Of a stretch of 7,150 nucleotides of DNA, positions 1 through 5,610 are shown one piece after another. Below the pieces are notes generated by a model. That model made no database searches. It was given only the letters and a program-made list of their open reading frames with translations, and was not told where the DNA came from. Origin of the DNA: Syntrophomonadaceae bacterium (GTDB taxonomy: Bacteria; Bacillota; Syntrophomonadia; Syntrophomonadales; Syntrophomonadaceae); assembly GCA_030526885.1 (NCBI GenBank), contig JAUNBV010000088.1, positions 737 to 7,886 of the forward strand. Direction: 5' to 3'. Position 1 is the stretch's first letter, and every line of letters starts with the position of its first letter. The position numbers and the translations under genes were made by a program.

Positions 1-1567
1 CATCCGTAGCGAATACGTTATAGCGGTAAAAGGAAAACTGGTGATTCGCTCCGAGGAGACCCGCAATCCCAATCTGGTCACCGGTGATGTGGAAGTACAA
101 GCGGAGCATATGGAAGTTTACAGTAAAGCCAAGACGCCGCCCTTCTACATTGAAGACCGGGTAGAGGTGGATGAACTGTTGCGCCTGCGTTATCGCTATC
201 TGGACCTGCGTCGGCCGGAAATGAAAAACAACCTTATCCTGCGCCATAAAGTGGTAAGCGCTATGCGCCGCTTTCTTGACGCCCAAGGCTTTTTGGAGAT
301 TGAGACCCCGATGCTGGGCCGAAGCTCTCCCGAGGGCGCGCGCGATTATTTGGTGCCCAGCCGGGTACATCCCGGTGAATTTTTCGCCTTGCCCCAGTCG
401 CCGCAGATATTCAAGCAGCTCTTAATGGTGGCCGGCATGGAGAAATACTTTCAGGTGGCCCGCTGTTTCCGCGATGAGGACTTGCGCGCTGATCGCCAGC
501 CCGAATTCACGCAGTTGGATATAGAGATGTCCTTCATTGACGAAGAGGATATATTTGCGTTGATCGAAGAATTAATGGTGCTCATATTTAAAGAGGCATG
601 CGGCTACGACCTACCGCGCCCTATTCCCCGCATCGATTATCAGGAGGCGATGTTGAAATACGGCTCGGACAGGCCGGATATGCGCTTTGGCCTGGAAATT
701 ATCGATTTGACCGAGCTGCTGCGCAACGTGGAATTCAAGGTGTTTTCCGGCGCTATCGCCGCCGGCGGGGTAGTGCGGGGTATAAATGCCAAAGGCTGCG
801 GGGCGGTATTTGCCCGCCGCGAGATTGATGAGCTGGGCAAGTGCGCTGTAGAATGGGGCGCTAAGGGTATGGCTTGGATTAATGTAACGGAAAACGAGTT
901 GAAATCGCCTATTACCAAATTCTTGCAGGAGGATGAGGTGCAGGGTATTTTAAGGGCCATGAAGGCGGAAACGGGGGATCTGTTAATCTTCGGCGCCGAT
1001 ACGGAAGCCATCGTATGTAGGGTGCTGGGGGCGCTTCGACTGGAATTGGCGCGTAAAATGGAACTTATCGATCCCAATGTCCTGAATTTTACCTGGATTT
1101 ACGGCTTCCCGTTGTTGGAGTTTGACGATGAAGAGCAGCGCTTTATAGCGGTACATCACATGTTTACCGCTCCCTGCCCGGAGGATGAGGGCATATTGGA
1201 GAGCGATCCCGCTCGAGTGAAGGCGCGGGCTTATGATCTCATCCTCAACGGTGTGGAAATCGGCGGAGGAAGCATCCGTATTCATGATCGCGACCTGCAG
1301 AGCAGGCTATTTAGCCTAATCGGTCTAAGCGAGGAGGAAGCCAAAGAGAAGTTTGGCTACATGTTGGAAGCCTTTGAATATGGTACTCCGCCTCACGGTG
1401 GTATCGCCTTTGGGGTGGATCGCCTGGTAATGTTGATGGCACAGCGCGAAAGCATTCGCGACGTTATCGCTTTCCCTAAGACCCAGAGCGCGGCTTGTCC
1501 CCTGACCGGCGCGCCTTCTGGCGTAGCACCCCGGCAACTGCGTGAACTATCGCTGACTCTAAGATAA
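1..1567 (+). CDS. aspS: Aspartyl-tRNA synthetase, 3' part (N-terminus outside the window)
   Basis: This cytoplasmic class II synthetase charges tRNA-Asp with aspartate using ATP. The frame is already open at base 2, and the first codons (RSEYVIAVKGKL) belong to the end of the anticodon-binding OB-fold domain, so the GTG at 41 is not the start. About 521 codons are present; B. subtilis AspRS has about 590, so roughly 65-70 residues are missing on the left. Motif 1 lies near bases 251-313 (FLEIETPML). Motif 2 is at 467-520 (FRDEDLRADRQPEFTQLD). The bacterial GAD insertion spans about 728-1075. The GGGSIRIHD segment is near 1262-1288, and motif 3 is at 1397-1438 (GGIAFGVDRL). The C-terminus (RDVIAFPKTQSAACPLTGAP) is typical and ends at TAA 1565-1567. 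One departure is HHMFTAP near 1154, where many bacterial enzymes read HHPFT. Whether it is discriminating or also charges tRNA-Asn cannot be judged without the N-terminal domain. I see no terminator directly after it. Confidence 0.97.
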   Translation, partial: IRSEYVIAVKGKLVIRSEETRNPNLVTGDVEVQAEHMEVYSKAKTPPFYIEDRVEVDELLRLRYRYLDLRRPEMKNNLILRHKVVSAMRRFLDAQGFLEIETPMLGRSSPEGARDYLVPSRVHPGEFFALPQSPQIFKQLLMVAGMEKYFQVARCFRDEDLRADRQPEFTQLDIEMSFIDEEDIFALIEELMVLIFKEACGYDLPRPIPRIDYQEAMLKYGSDRPDMRFGLEIIDLTELLRNVEFKVFSGAIAAGGVVRGINAKGCGAVFARREIDELGKCAVEWGAKGMAWINVTENELKSPITKFLQEDEVQGILRAMKAETGDLLIFGADTEAIVCRVLGALRLELARKMELIDPNVLNFTWIYGFPLLEFDDEEQRFIAVHHMFTAPCPEDEGILESDPARVKARAYDLILNGVEIGGGSIRIHDRDLQSRLFSLIGLSEEEAKEKFGYMLEAFEYGTPPHGGIAFGVDRLVMLMAQRESIRDVIAFPKTQSAACPLTGAPSGVAPRQLRELSLTLR

Positions 1568-1638
1568 ACTAAATGCAAAATTTACCACCTGGGGGAAGAT
1601 ATTTTTTGACCGAAAAGCTTTAATTCCTGAAACGATTG

Positions 1639-1647
1639 TGATAGTAT
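1639..1647 (+). promoter_or_regulatory. Candidate extended -10 promoter of 6S RNA
   Basis: TGATAGTAT is an extended -10 (TGn followed by TAGTAT, 4 of 6 to consensus). It would start transcription near base 1654, about 15 bases before the closing stem of the RNA. No good -35 stands at 17 bases: TTTAAT at 1619-1624 matches only 3 of 6. An alternative -10, TTTAAT at 1647-1652, would start the RNA near 1659. A nearby TTGACC at 1606-1611 is too far upstream to pair with either box. Confidence 0.35.
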
Positions 1648-1653
1648 TTAATT

Positions 1654-1848
1654 ATCAAATTCCCATAGACCCTGCTGTGTGCGTTTAAGCTGTCCTTGTT
1701 TTTGCCAACGCTGAAAACAAGGGAGTCTGACTTCCGGAGTTGATGTATACCTCATGATACGAGGGAACAGGAAGGCTACGGAGAGGACACCCACCTGCTA
1801 TGCAGGTTTAAACTGACGGTTTAGACGGCTCCGCGGGGCCTTTTTTTG
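1654..1848 (+). ncRNA. ssrS: 6S RNA (regulator of housekeeping RNA polymerase)
   Basis: 6S RNA mimics an open promoter, binds the sigma-A holoenzyme and is released by templating a short product RNA. The position between aspS and tcdA is where B. subtilis carries 6S-1 RNA (bsrA). The fold can be read by hand. A closing stem pairs 1670-1675 with 1833-1838 and, without interruption, 1682-1694 with 1815-1827 (13 pairs including G-U). A large central bubble follows, with strands of about 1695-1720 and 1793-1814. The distal arm pairs GGG 1721-1723 with CCC 1790-1792, 1725-1727 with 1786-1788, CTTCC 1731-1735 with GGAAG 1770-1774, and CTC 1751-1753 with GAG 1761-1763. Inside the bubble the 3' strand forms a perfect 6-bp hairpin (1793-1798 with 1802-1807), and the 5' strand can form an 8-bp hairpin (1695-1702 with 1714-1721). 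The length of about 190 bases is normal. Both ends are estimates. Confidence 0.87.
1827..1847 (+). terminator. Rho-independent terminator of 6S RNA
   Basis: GGCTC at 1827-1831 pairs with GGGCC at 1836-1840 (one G-U) around a CGCG loop, and seven T follow at 1841-1847. Bases 1833-1838 also pair with the 5' end of the RNA in the closing stem, so the terminator hairpin and the mature terminal helix exclude each other. Confidence 0.7.
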
Positions 1849-1874
1849 CTCTTTTTTAAGCCATTTTAAGCTCG

Positions 1875-1906
1875 AAGCGATTATTTTCCCATGAAAGCGA
1901 GTTATT
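1875..1906 (+). repeat. Direct repeat upstream of tcdA, two helical turns apart
   Basis: AAGCGATTATT at 1875-1885 recurs as AAGCGAGTTATT at 1895-1906, with one inserted G. The starts are 20 bases apart, so a protein could bind both copies on one face of the helix. The second copy ends just before the predicted -10 of tcdA. It may be an operator or chance similarity in AT-rich DNA. Confidence 0.3.
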
Positions 1907-1907
1907 G

Positions 1908-1916
1908 TGATATATT
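1908..1916 (+). promoter_or_regulatory. Candidate extended -10 promoter of tcdA
   Basis: TGATATATT combines the extended TGn element with TATATT (5 of 6), and would start transcription near 1923, about 28 bases before the tcdA ATG. No convincing -35 is present at 16-18 bases. The TTGTGATA around this box also occurs around the predicted 6S RNA box at 1636-1643. Confidence 0.42.
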
Positions 1917-1950
1917 ATGAGCGTAAAACAATAGTGGGCAGGGTTCGAGC

Positions 1951-2646
1951 ATGGATAACAGCTTCTCAAGGGAAAGCATATTAATCGGCAAGACGGAGTT
2001 TAAGCGCTTGCAAAGCAGCCATGTGATGGTCATCGGGCTGGGGGGCGTGGGTTCCTGGGCGGCGGAGGCTATTGGCCGTATGGGGGTAGGCCATATCAGT
2101 TTGGTGGACGGCGATAAGGTGGAATCAAGCAATATCAACCGTCAGTTGGGTGCTTTGAACTCCACTGTCGGGCTGGATAAAACCGCGGTGTGGGCCGCTC
2201 GCCTAAAGGATATTAACCCGACGGTCATTATTGACCAATATGCTTATCGATTTAATGCCGCCAGCGAGGAACGTCTTTTACGGGACGCGCCCGACGCGGT
2301 GGTAGACGCTATTGATGCACTGACCGATAAGGCGCTTTTAATCCGCAGCTGTCAGGCGCGAGGTATCTGGTCTATCCATTCGATGGGGGCCGCTAACCGT
2401 CTGGATCCCTCACAAATCAGACGGGCCAAACTGAGCGAAACTTCGGTGTGTCCGCTGGCCCGCCGTTTAAGACGCGAATTGAGCGATGATGCCCTAAAAG
2501 CCAATGTAGAAACGGTTTTTTCTACCGAGCCGCCCCGCGATATTCGGATCGAAGGAAGCACCGCCTTGGGCACGGTATCATACGTGCCATCAGTTTTTGG
2601 TCTTTTTCTGGCTGCGGGGGTAATTAATCACCTTATCGGAGCGTAA
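1951..2646 (+). CDS. tcdA: tRNA threonylcarbamoyladenosine dehydratase (E1-like, TcdA/CsdL/YrvM)
   Basis: TcdA uses ATP to dehydrate N6-threonylcarbamoyladenosine (t6A37) of ANN-decoding tRNAs into its cyclic form, ct6A. The protein is 231 residues, against about 254 in B. subtilis YrvM. It has the ThiF/MoeB/E1 adenylation fold: the nucleotide loop GLGGVGS at residues 29-35, LVDGD at 51-55 with the ribose-binding Asp53, the NINRQ motif at 61-65, and VVDAID at 117-122. The family signatures SMGAANRLDPSQ (144-155), SVCPLARRLRREL (165-177) and the C-terminal GTVSYVPSVFGLFLA (207-221) separate TcdA from ThiF and MoeB. ATG 1951 is preferred because the family begins just ahead of the conserved FSRESILIGKTEF stretch; its ribosome site is modest (CAGGG at 1939-1943, 7 bases away). 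No canonical terminator follows; only a 4-bp CCGC/GCGG hairpin without a T-run lies near 2652. Confidence 0.94.
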   Translation: MDNSFSRESILIGKTEFKRLQSSHVMVIGLGGVGSWAAEAIGRMGVGHISLVDGDKVESSNINRQLGALNSTVGLDKTAVWAARLKDINPTVIIDQYAYRFNAASEERLLRDAPDAVVDAIDALTDKALLIRSCQARGIWSIHSMGAANRLDPSQIRRAKLSETSVCPLARRLRRELSDDALKANVETVFSTEPPRDIRIEGSTALGTVSYVPSVFGLFLAAGVINHLIGA

Positions 2647-2700
2647 AGAAGACCGCTATATGCGGGAATGCGCGCAGGGCAGCAAAAGCCGTGCAACTGA

Positions 2701-2729
2701 TTGATAATCCCGGCATTTAGTTGTAAAAT
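2701..2729 (+). promoter_or_regulatory. Sigma-A-type promoter of the ACT/CoA-transferase operon
   Basis: TTGATA at 2701-2706 (5 of 6) is followed by exactly 17 bases and TAAAAT at 2724-2729 (5 of 6). Transcription would begin near 2736, immediately before the ribosome site AAAGGAGG at 2738-2745, giving a leader of about 18 bases. A perfect TATAAT at 2729-2734 overlaps this -10, but its spacing from TTGATA would be 22. Confidence 0.6.
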
Positions 2730-2753
2730 ATAATATTAAAGGAGGTTTTTATT

Positions 2754-3185
2754 ATGGCAAAACAGATTTCGGTATTTTTGGAAAACAAGGCAGGGAGACT
2801 GGCGCGGGTCACGCGCGTTTTGGGTGAGGCCGGTATCAATATCCGCGCTCTATCCATCGCCGATACCTCGGATTTTGGCATTTTGCGGATTATTGTCAAC
2901 GACCCCGAAAGCGCTTATCGTATTCTGAAGGAAGGCGGCTTTACTGTCAGCGAAACCGATGTTATTGCGGTACGGGTGCCGGATACTCCGGGCGGATTGG
3001 CCGGGGTGTTGGAGGCCACGTCTGCTGCCAACCTGAACATTGAATACCTCTATGCCTTTATTGGCAGTTCCGGCAAGGACGCATTGGTGATTTTTAAGGT
3101 GGAGGATGTCGAGCAGGCGGCGGCAACTTTTACTGCTGCCGGCATTGAGTTTTTAGACGATCAGTCGCTGTATAATTTTAGCTAA
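2754..3185 (+). CDS. Tandem ACT-domain protein, putative amino-acid sensor
   Basis: A small cytoplasmic protein of 143 residues made almost entirely of two ACT domains, at about residues 4-70 and 71-140. The first shows ENKAGRLARV at 10-19, then GINIRALSIADTSDFGILRIIV. The second shows PDTPGGLAGV at 76-85, then LNIEYLYAF. The glycine at the strand-helix turn, typical of ligand-binding ACT domains, is present in both (Gly14, Gly80/81). No enzyme domain is attached. Proteins of this type (COG4747) are often encoded beside phenylacetate-CoA ligase or indolepyruvate oxidoreductase genes and are thought to bind amino acids, but their role is not firmly known. Here the partner is a CoA-transferase 17 bases downstream, evidently in the same transcript. 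The start is secure: AAAGGAGG lies 8 bases before ATG 2754. My inference is that it senses an amino acid or an aromatic acid and modulates acyl-CoA metabolism; the ligand is unknown. Confidence 0.9.
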   Translation: MAKQISVFLENKAGRLARVTRVLGEAGINIRALSIADTSDFGILRIIVNDPESAYRILKEGGFTVSETDVIAVRVPDTPGGLAGVLEATSAANLNIEYLYAFIGSSGKDALVIFKVEDVEQAAATFTAAGIEFLDDQSLYNFS

Positions 3186-3189
3186 GATT

Positions 3190-3193
3190 GGAG
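3190..3193 (+). promoter_or_regulatory. Ribosome binding site fixing the CoA-transferase start
   Basis: GGAG lies 9 bases before ATG 3203. It overlaps the alternative in-frame TTG at 3188, which has no ribosome site of its own. This favours ATG 3203 and removes five residues (MELSS) from the longest reading. Confidence 0.6.
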
Positions 3194-3202
3194 CTGTCTT
3201 CG

Positions 3203-4534
3203 ATGACCATCAATTCTGTAACGGAAGCATACCGACGTAAATGTATTTCTTTTGAGGAGGCCGCAGGATTAGTCAAGGATAATGAATTTATTTCCACCGC
3301 CCTGGGCGCTACCGGGGTGTCGCCGGAGTTTTACGAAGCCCTGCTGGACCGCTGTGAAGAGGTGCGGGGCGTAAAGATTATGGACTCTCTGCAATTAAAG
3401 CCCAGCCGCCTGTATGACCCGGCGTTCATGAAACCCATCGAGGAGCATATACTATTTACCCCCACCTTTGGCGCGGCTCGGGTACGTGAGGCGTACAAGG
3501 CCAACTGTGACTTTATCCCCAATAATGTGCTGGACGGTGGCGCTATGATGGCCAACCGCGCTACATACCATATATTTCAGGTCACGCCGCCCAATAGCAA
3601 AGGATACCTGAACCTGGGGCTGACCAATGACTACACGCTGCAAAGCGTGAAGGAGGGCATTGCTCTGGGCAAGACCCGTCTGGTGGTGGGGGAGGTGAAC
3701 GAGCAGATGCCGGTGGTGTTTGGTGACAACTGGCTGCACATCTCCGAATTTGACTATTTTATTGAAAACAGCAGTGAGCCGGTGGAATTCAAGCGGGCGG
3801 AGACCAGTGTGGTGGAGGAGACCATCGCCCACTATGTACTGGAGTTGATAGAGGACGGCGATACCATCCAGATGGGCATCGGCGGTATCCCGGAAGCGGT
3901 GGCTTCCGGCCTGCGCGGCAAGCATCACCTGGGTATTCACAGCGAGATGTTCCCGCTGGGGCTGCCGCGGATGATCGAAGAAGGCATCGTGGACAATACC
4001 CGCAAGCCGGTGCATCAGGGCATTTCTATCAGTACCTTTTGCCTGGGCGATAAGAGCATGTATGATTTTGTGGCCGAAAACCCGGCCTGTCAGATATATC
4101 CCGCTGTTCACACCAACTGGCCGGCTCTGATTGCGCAGCATGAGGGGATGGTGGCGATGAACATGGCATTGCAGATTGACCTCAGCGGGCAGATTACGGC
4201 CGAAGGACTGGGGCATCGCATGATAAGCGGCGCCGGCGGGCAGTTGGACTTTGCGATGGGAGCGTATTGGTCGAAGCGGGGCAAGCCCATCACTCTGCTT
4301 AGGGCCGCGCGCAAGGGCGCGAATGGCGAGCTGATATCGGCCATATTACCGGAACTGCCGCTCGGCAGCCCGGTCACCGTGCCGCGCACCTTCGCCTGCT
4401 ATATAATCACGGAATACGGCGTGGCGGACCTGCGCTACAAGACGCGGCGGGAAAGGGCGCAGGAGCTGATAAGTATTGCCCATCCCGAACTGCGGGATGA
4501 GTTGCGCTTTCACATGAGAAAGAATTTCTATTAA
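3203..4534 (+). CDS. Acyl-CoA:carboxylate CoA-transferase (4-hydroxybutyrate/butyryl-CoA transferase family)
   Basis: This family moves CoA between an acyl-CoA and a free carboxylate, usually acetate, through a glutamyl-CoA thioester. In anaerobes it lets fermentation release or activate short-chain acids without spending ATP. The product is 443 residues, matching AbfT/Cat2-type enzymes of about 430-450. The N-terminal half carries the acetyl-CoA hydrolase/transferase domain (GYLNLGLTNDY near 134-144). The C-terminal half has GIGGIP at 225-230, the active-site glutamate Glu248 in GIHSEMF (244-250), GAGGQLDF at 343-350, and EYGVADLRYKT with ELISIAHPELRDEL near the end (404-434). Glu248 corresponds by motif to Glu238 of Clostridium aminobutyricum AbfT. 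Substrate choice (4-hydroxybutyrate, butyrate, propionate or another acid) cannot be told from the sequence, and no neighbouring beta-oxidation gene settles it. It is cotranscribed with the ACT-domain gene, 17 bases upstream. An acetyl-CoA hydrolase role is possible but less likely. Confidence 0.93.
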   Translation: MTINSVTEAYRRKCISFEEAAGLVKDNEFISTALGATGVSPEFYEALLDRCEEVRGVKIMDSLQLKPSRLYDPAFMKPIEEHILFTPTFGAARVREAYKANCDFIPNNVLDGGAMMANRATYHIFQVTPPNSKGYLNLGLTNDYTLQSVKEGIALGKTRLVVGEVNEQMPVVFGDNWLHISEFDYFIENSSEPVEFKRAETSVVEETIAHYVLELIEDGDTIQMGIGGIPEAVASGLRGKHHLGIHSEMFPLGLPRMIEEGIVDNTRKPVHQGISISTFCLGDKSMYDFVAENPACQIYPAVHTNWPALIAQHEGMVAMNMALQIDLSGQITAEGLGHRMISGAGGQLDFAMGAYWSKRGKPITLLRAARKGANGELISAILPELPLGSPVTVPRTFACYIITEYGVADLRYKTRRERAQELISIAHPELRDELRFHMRKNFY

Positions 4535-4590
4535 CGACATGACCGCAGTATTTTTATATGCTCCGGTGACCGTATATCTTGGTGCCGGTA

Positions 4591-4638
4591 AAGAACCGGG
4601 GACATCAGGCTTTCATTCGACTGATGCCCCCGGTTCTT
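4591..4638. repeat. Long imperfect inverted repeat (18-base arms, 17 of 18 paired)
   Basis: The arm at 4591-4608 (AAGAACCGGGGACATCAG) is the reverse complement of 4621-4638 except at one base, with a 12-base loop at 4609-4620. A shorter outer pair, ACATGAC at 4537-4543 and GTCATGT at 4643-4649, roughly flanks it. No T-run follows on either strand, so it is not a standard terminator for the CoA-transferase. It could be a REP- or MITE-like element, or a 3'-end stabilising hairpin. No coding sequence is seen in 4535-4838. Confidence 0.75.
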
Positions 4639-4689
4639 GCCTGTCATGTACGCCCATTCCCCGACTAAATTTGGCCCGCTAGTACCCGC

Positions 4690-4717
4690 TTGTCACCAAG
4701 CGTGGTGATTTAATAAT
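4690..4717 (+). promoter_or_regulatory. Candidate promoter of the manganese catalase gene
   Basis: TTGTCA at 4690-4695 (5 of 6) and AATAAT at 4712-4717 (5 of 6) are separated by 16 bases. Transcription would start near 4724 and leave a leader of about 115 bases before ATG 4839. A perfect 6-bp palindrome (TCACCA/TGGTGA, 4693-4708) fills the spacer. A second -10-like TATTAT at 4807-4812 has no -35 and is less likely. Confidence 0.45.
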
Positions 4718-4721
4718 TTTT
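4693..4721 (+). terminator. Possible weak terminator after the CoA-transferase gene (alternative reading)
   Basis: TCACCA at 4693-4698 pairs perfectly with TGGTGA at 4703-4708 around an AGCG loop, and an AT-rich tail with TTTTT at 4717-4721 follows. The stem is short, the T-run is delayed, and it lies about 160 bases past the stop codon. The same bases make at least as good a promoter spacer/operator for the next gene. Confidence 0.28.
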
Positions 4722-4725
4722 ATAA
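4711..4725. promoter_or_regulatory. PerR-box-like operator over the catalase -10
   Basis: TAATAATTTTTATAA matches the B. subtilis Per box TTATAATNATTATAA at 12 of the 14 defined positions. It overlaps the predicted -10 (4712-4717), where a bound repressor would block polymerase. PerR is a metal-dependent peroxide sensor that commonly controls catalases in Bacillota, so the context fits. The match is by eye in AT-rich DNA, and Fur boxes look similar. Confidence 0.4.
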
Positions 4726-4823
4726 GAAACCATAGCGTTATCTCGCTCCCGGACTCAAACGGAATATTTCCTCCCCAATCAGCACAAGCTACATCGGGTA
4801 CAACAGTATTATTCTTAAAAATG

Positions 4824-4830
4824 AAAGGGG
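4824..4830 (+). promoter_or_regulatory. Ribosome binding site fixing the catalase start
   Basis: AAAGGGG sits 8 bases before ATG 4839. The upstream in-frame ATG at 4821 overlaps this site and lacks one of its own, so ATG 4839 is chosen and the six extra residues (MKGAYQ) are dropped. Confidence 0.65.
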
Positions 4831-4838
4831 CATATCAG

Positions 4839-5516
4839 ATGTTTAAACACGAAAAACAAATGCTTCATCCGGTTGCGGTGGAAAAGCCCAATCCGCAATA
4901 TGCGGTCTTGATGCATGAGCAGCTCGGTGGTGGCAATGGTGAATTGAAGGCCGCCATGCAGTATATGTCGCAGAGCTTTCGCATCAAGGACCCACAGATT
5001 AAGGACCTGTTCATGGATATTGCGGCCGAAGAGCTCAGCCATATGGAAATGGTGGCGCAGACCATCAACCTTTTAAACGGCCATGACGTGGACTATTCCA
5101 CGGTGGATGTGGGCGAAATCCAGAGCCACGTTATTATGGGCCTGAATCCCGGGCTGATAAACGCGTCGGGATATTCATGGACCAGCGATTATGTCACCGT
5201 TACCGGCGACCTCTGCGCGGATCTACTCTCAAACATTGCCTCTGAGCAGCGCGCCAAGGTGGTTTACGAGTATCTGTACCGCCAAATCGATGATAAAAAG
5301 GTAAGGGATACAATTGATTTTCTGCTGAACCGAGAGGAAGCGCATAACGCGCTGTTCCGCGAAGCCTTTAACCAGGTGCAGGACAGCGGCTCCAACAAAG
5401 ATTTTGGCGTGACGAAGGATTCGCGCATATACTTTGATCTCTCCCGCCCGTCGCCGGGCAACGCGTTTGGAGAGACCAAGGCCAACCCGCCGAGTTTCGC
5501 TAACCCTAATATGTAG
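4839..5516 (+). CDS. Manganese catalase family protein (non-haem, short form)
   Basis: A ferritin-like four-helix protein with a di-manganese site that splits hydrogen peroxide into water and oxygen, a typical haem-independent defence in anaerobes and spore formers. It is 225 residues long from ATG 4839. All expected ligands are visible: Glu35 (GGNGELKAAMQY), Glu65 and His68 (EELSHMEM), Glu136 (SEQRAK) and His169 (EEAHNALFREAF). The Glu65-His68 and Glu136-His169 intervals of 3 and 33 residues equal those of Lactobacillus plantarum catalase (Glu66/His69, Glu148/His181). The stretch between the two halves is about 11 residues shorter, and the whole is shorter than the 266-residue L. plantarum enzyme but longer than spore-coat CotJC (about 190). 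The C-terminal IYFDLSRPSPGNAFG is typical of the family. It appears monocistronic, with its own promoter, a Per-box-like site and a terminator. A CotJC-like spore-coat role cannot be excluded, but no cotJA/cotJB genes are adjacent. Confidence 0.92.
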   Translation: MFKHEKQMLHPVAVEKPNPQYAVLMHEQLGGGNGELKAAMQYMSQSFRIKDPQIKDLFMDIAAEELSHMEMVAQTINLLNGHDVDYSTVDVGEIQSHVIMGLNPGLINASGYSWTSDYVTVTGDLCADLLSNIASEQRAKVVYEYLYRQIDDKKVRDTIDFLLNREEAHNALFREAFNQVQDSGSNKDFGVTKDSRIYFDLSRPSPGNAFGETKANPPSFANPNM

Positions 5517-5610
5517 TGGTAAATTAGGTCGTTATGTAATAGACGAGAGACGCGGAGAGCCTCAATCGGCGACGCGGGCAGTTCCAATAAGACAGTATGG
5601 TATTTAAGAA

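Noticed and set aside
41..43. GTG at 41 as the start of aspS
   Set aside because: The frame is open upstream to base 2 and those codons encode conserved AspRS sequence, so the gene begins outside the window.
640..1077. A 145-codon minus-strand frame inside aspS
   Set aside because: It is antisense to the GAD domain and has a low-complexity Ser/Pro-rich translation typical of a shadow frame.
1606..1611. TTGACC as the -35 of the 6S RNA promoter
   Set aside because: It is 30 bases from the best -10 (1642-1647), and no -10 stands 16-18 bases downstream of it.
2650..2664. CCGC/GCGG hairpin after tcdA as a terminator
   Set aside because: The stem is only four pairs and no T-run follows.
3452..4216. 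A 254-codon open frame on the minus strand inside the CoA-transferase gene
   Set aside because: It lies wholly antisense to a gene with clear family motifs, has no ribosome site, and its His-rich translation resembles no family; it is a codon-bias shadow.
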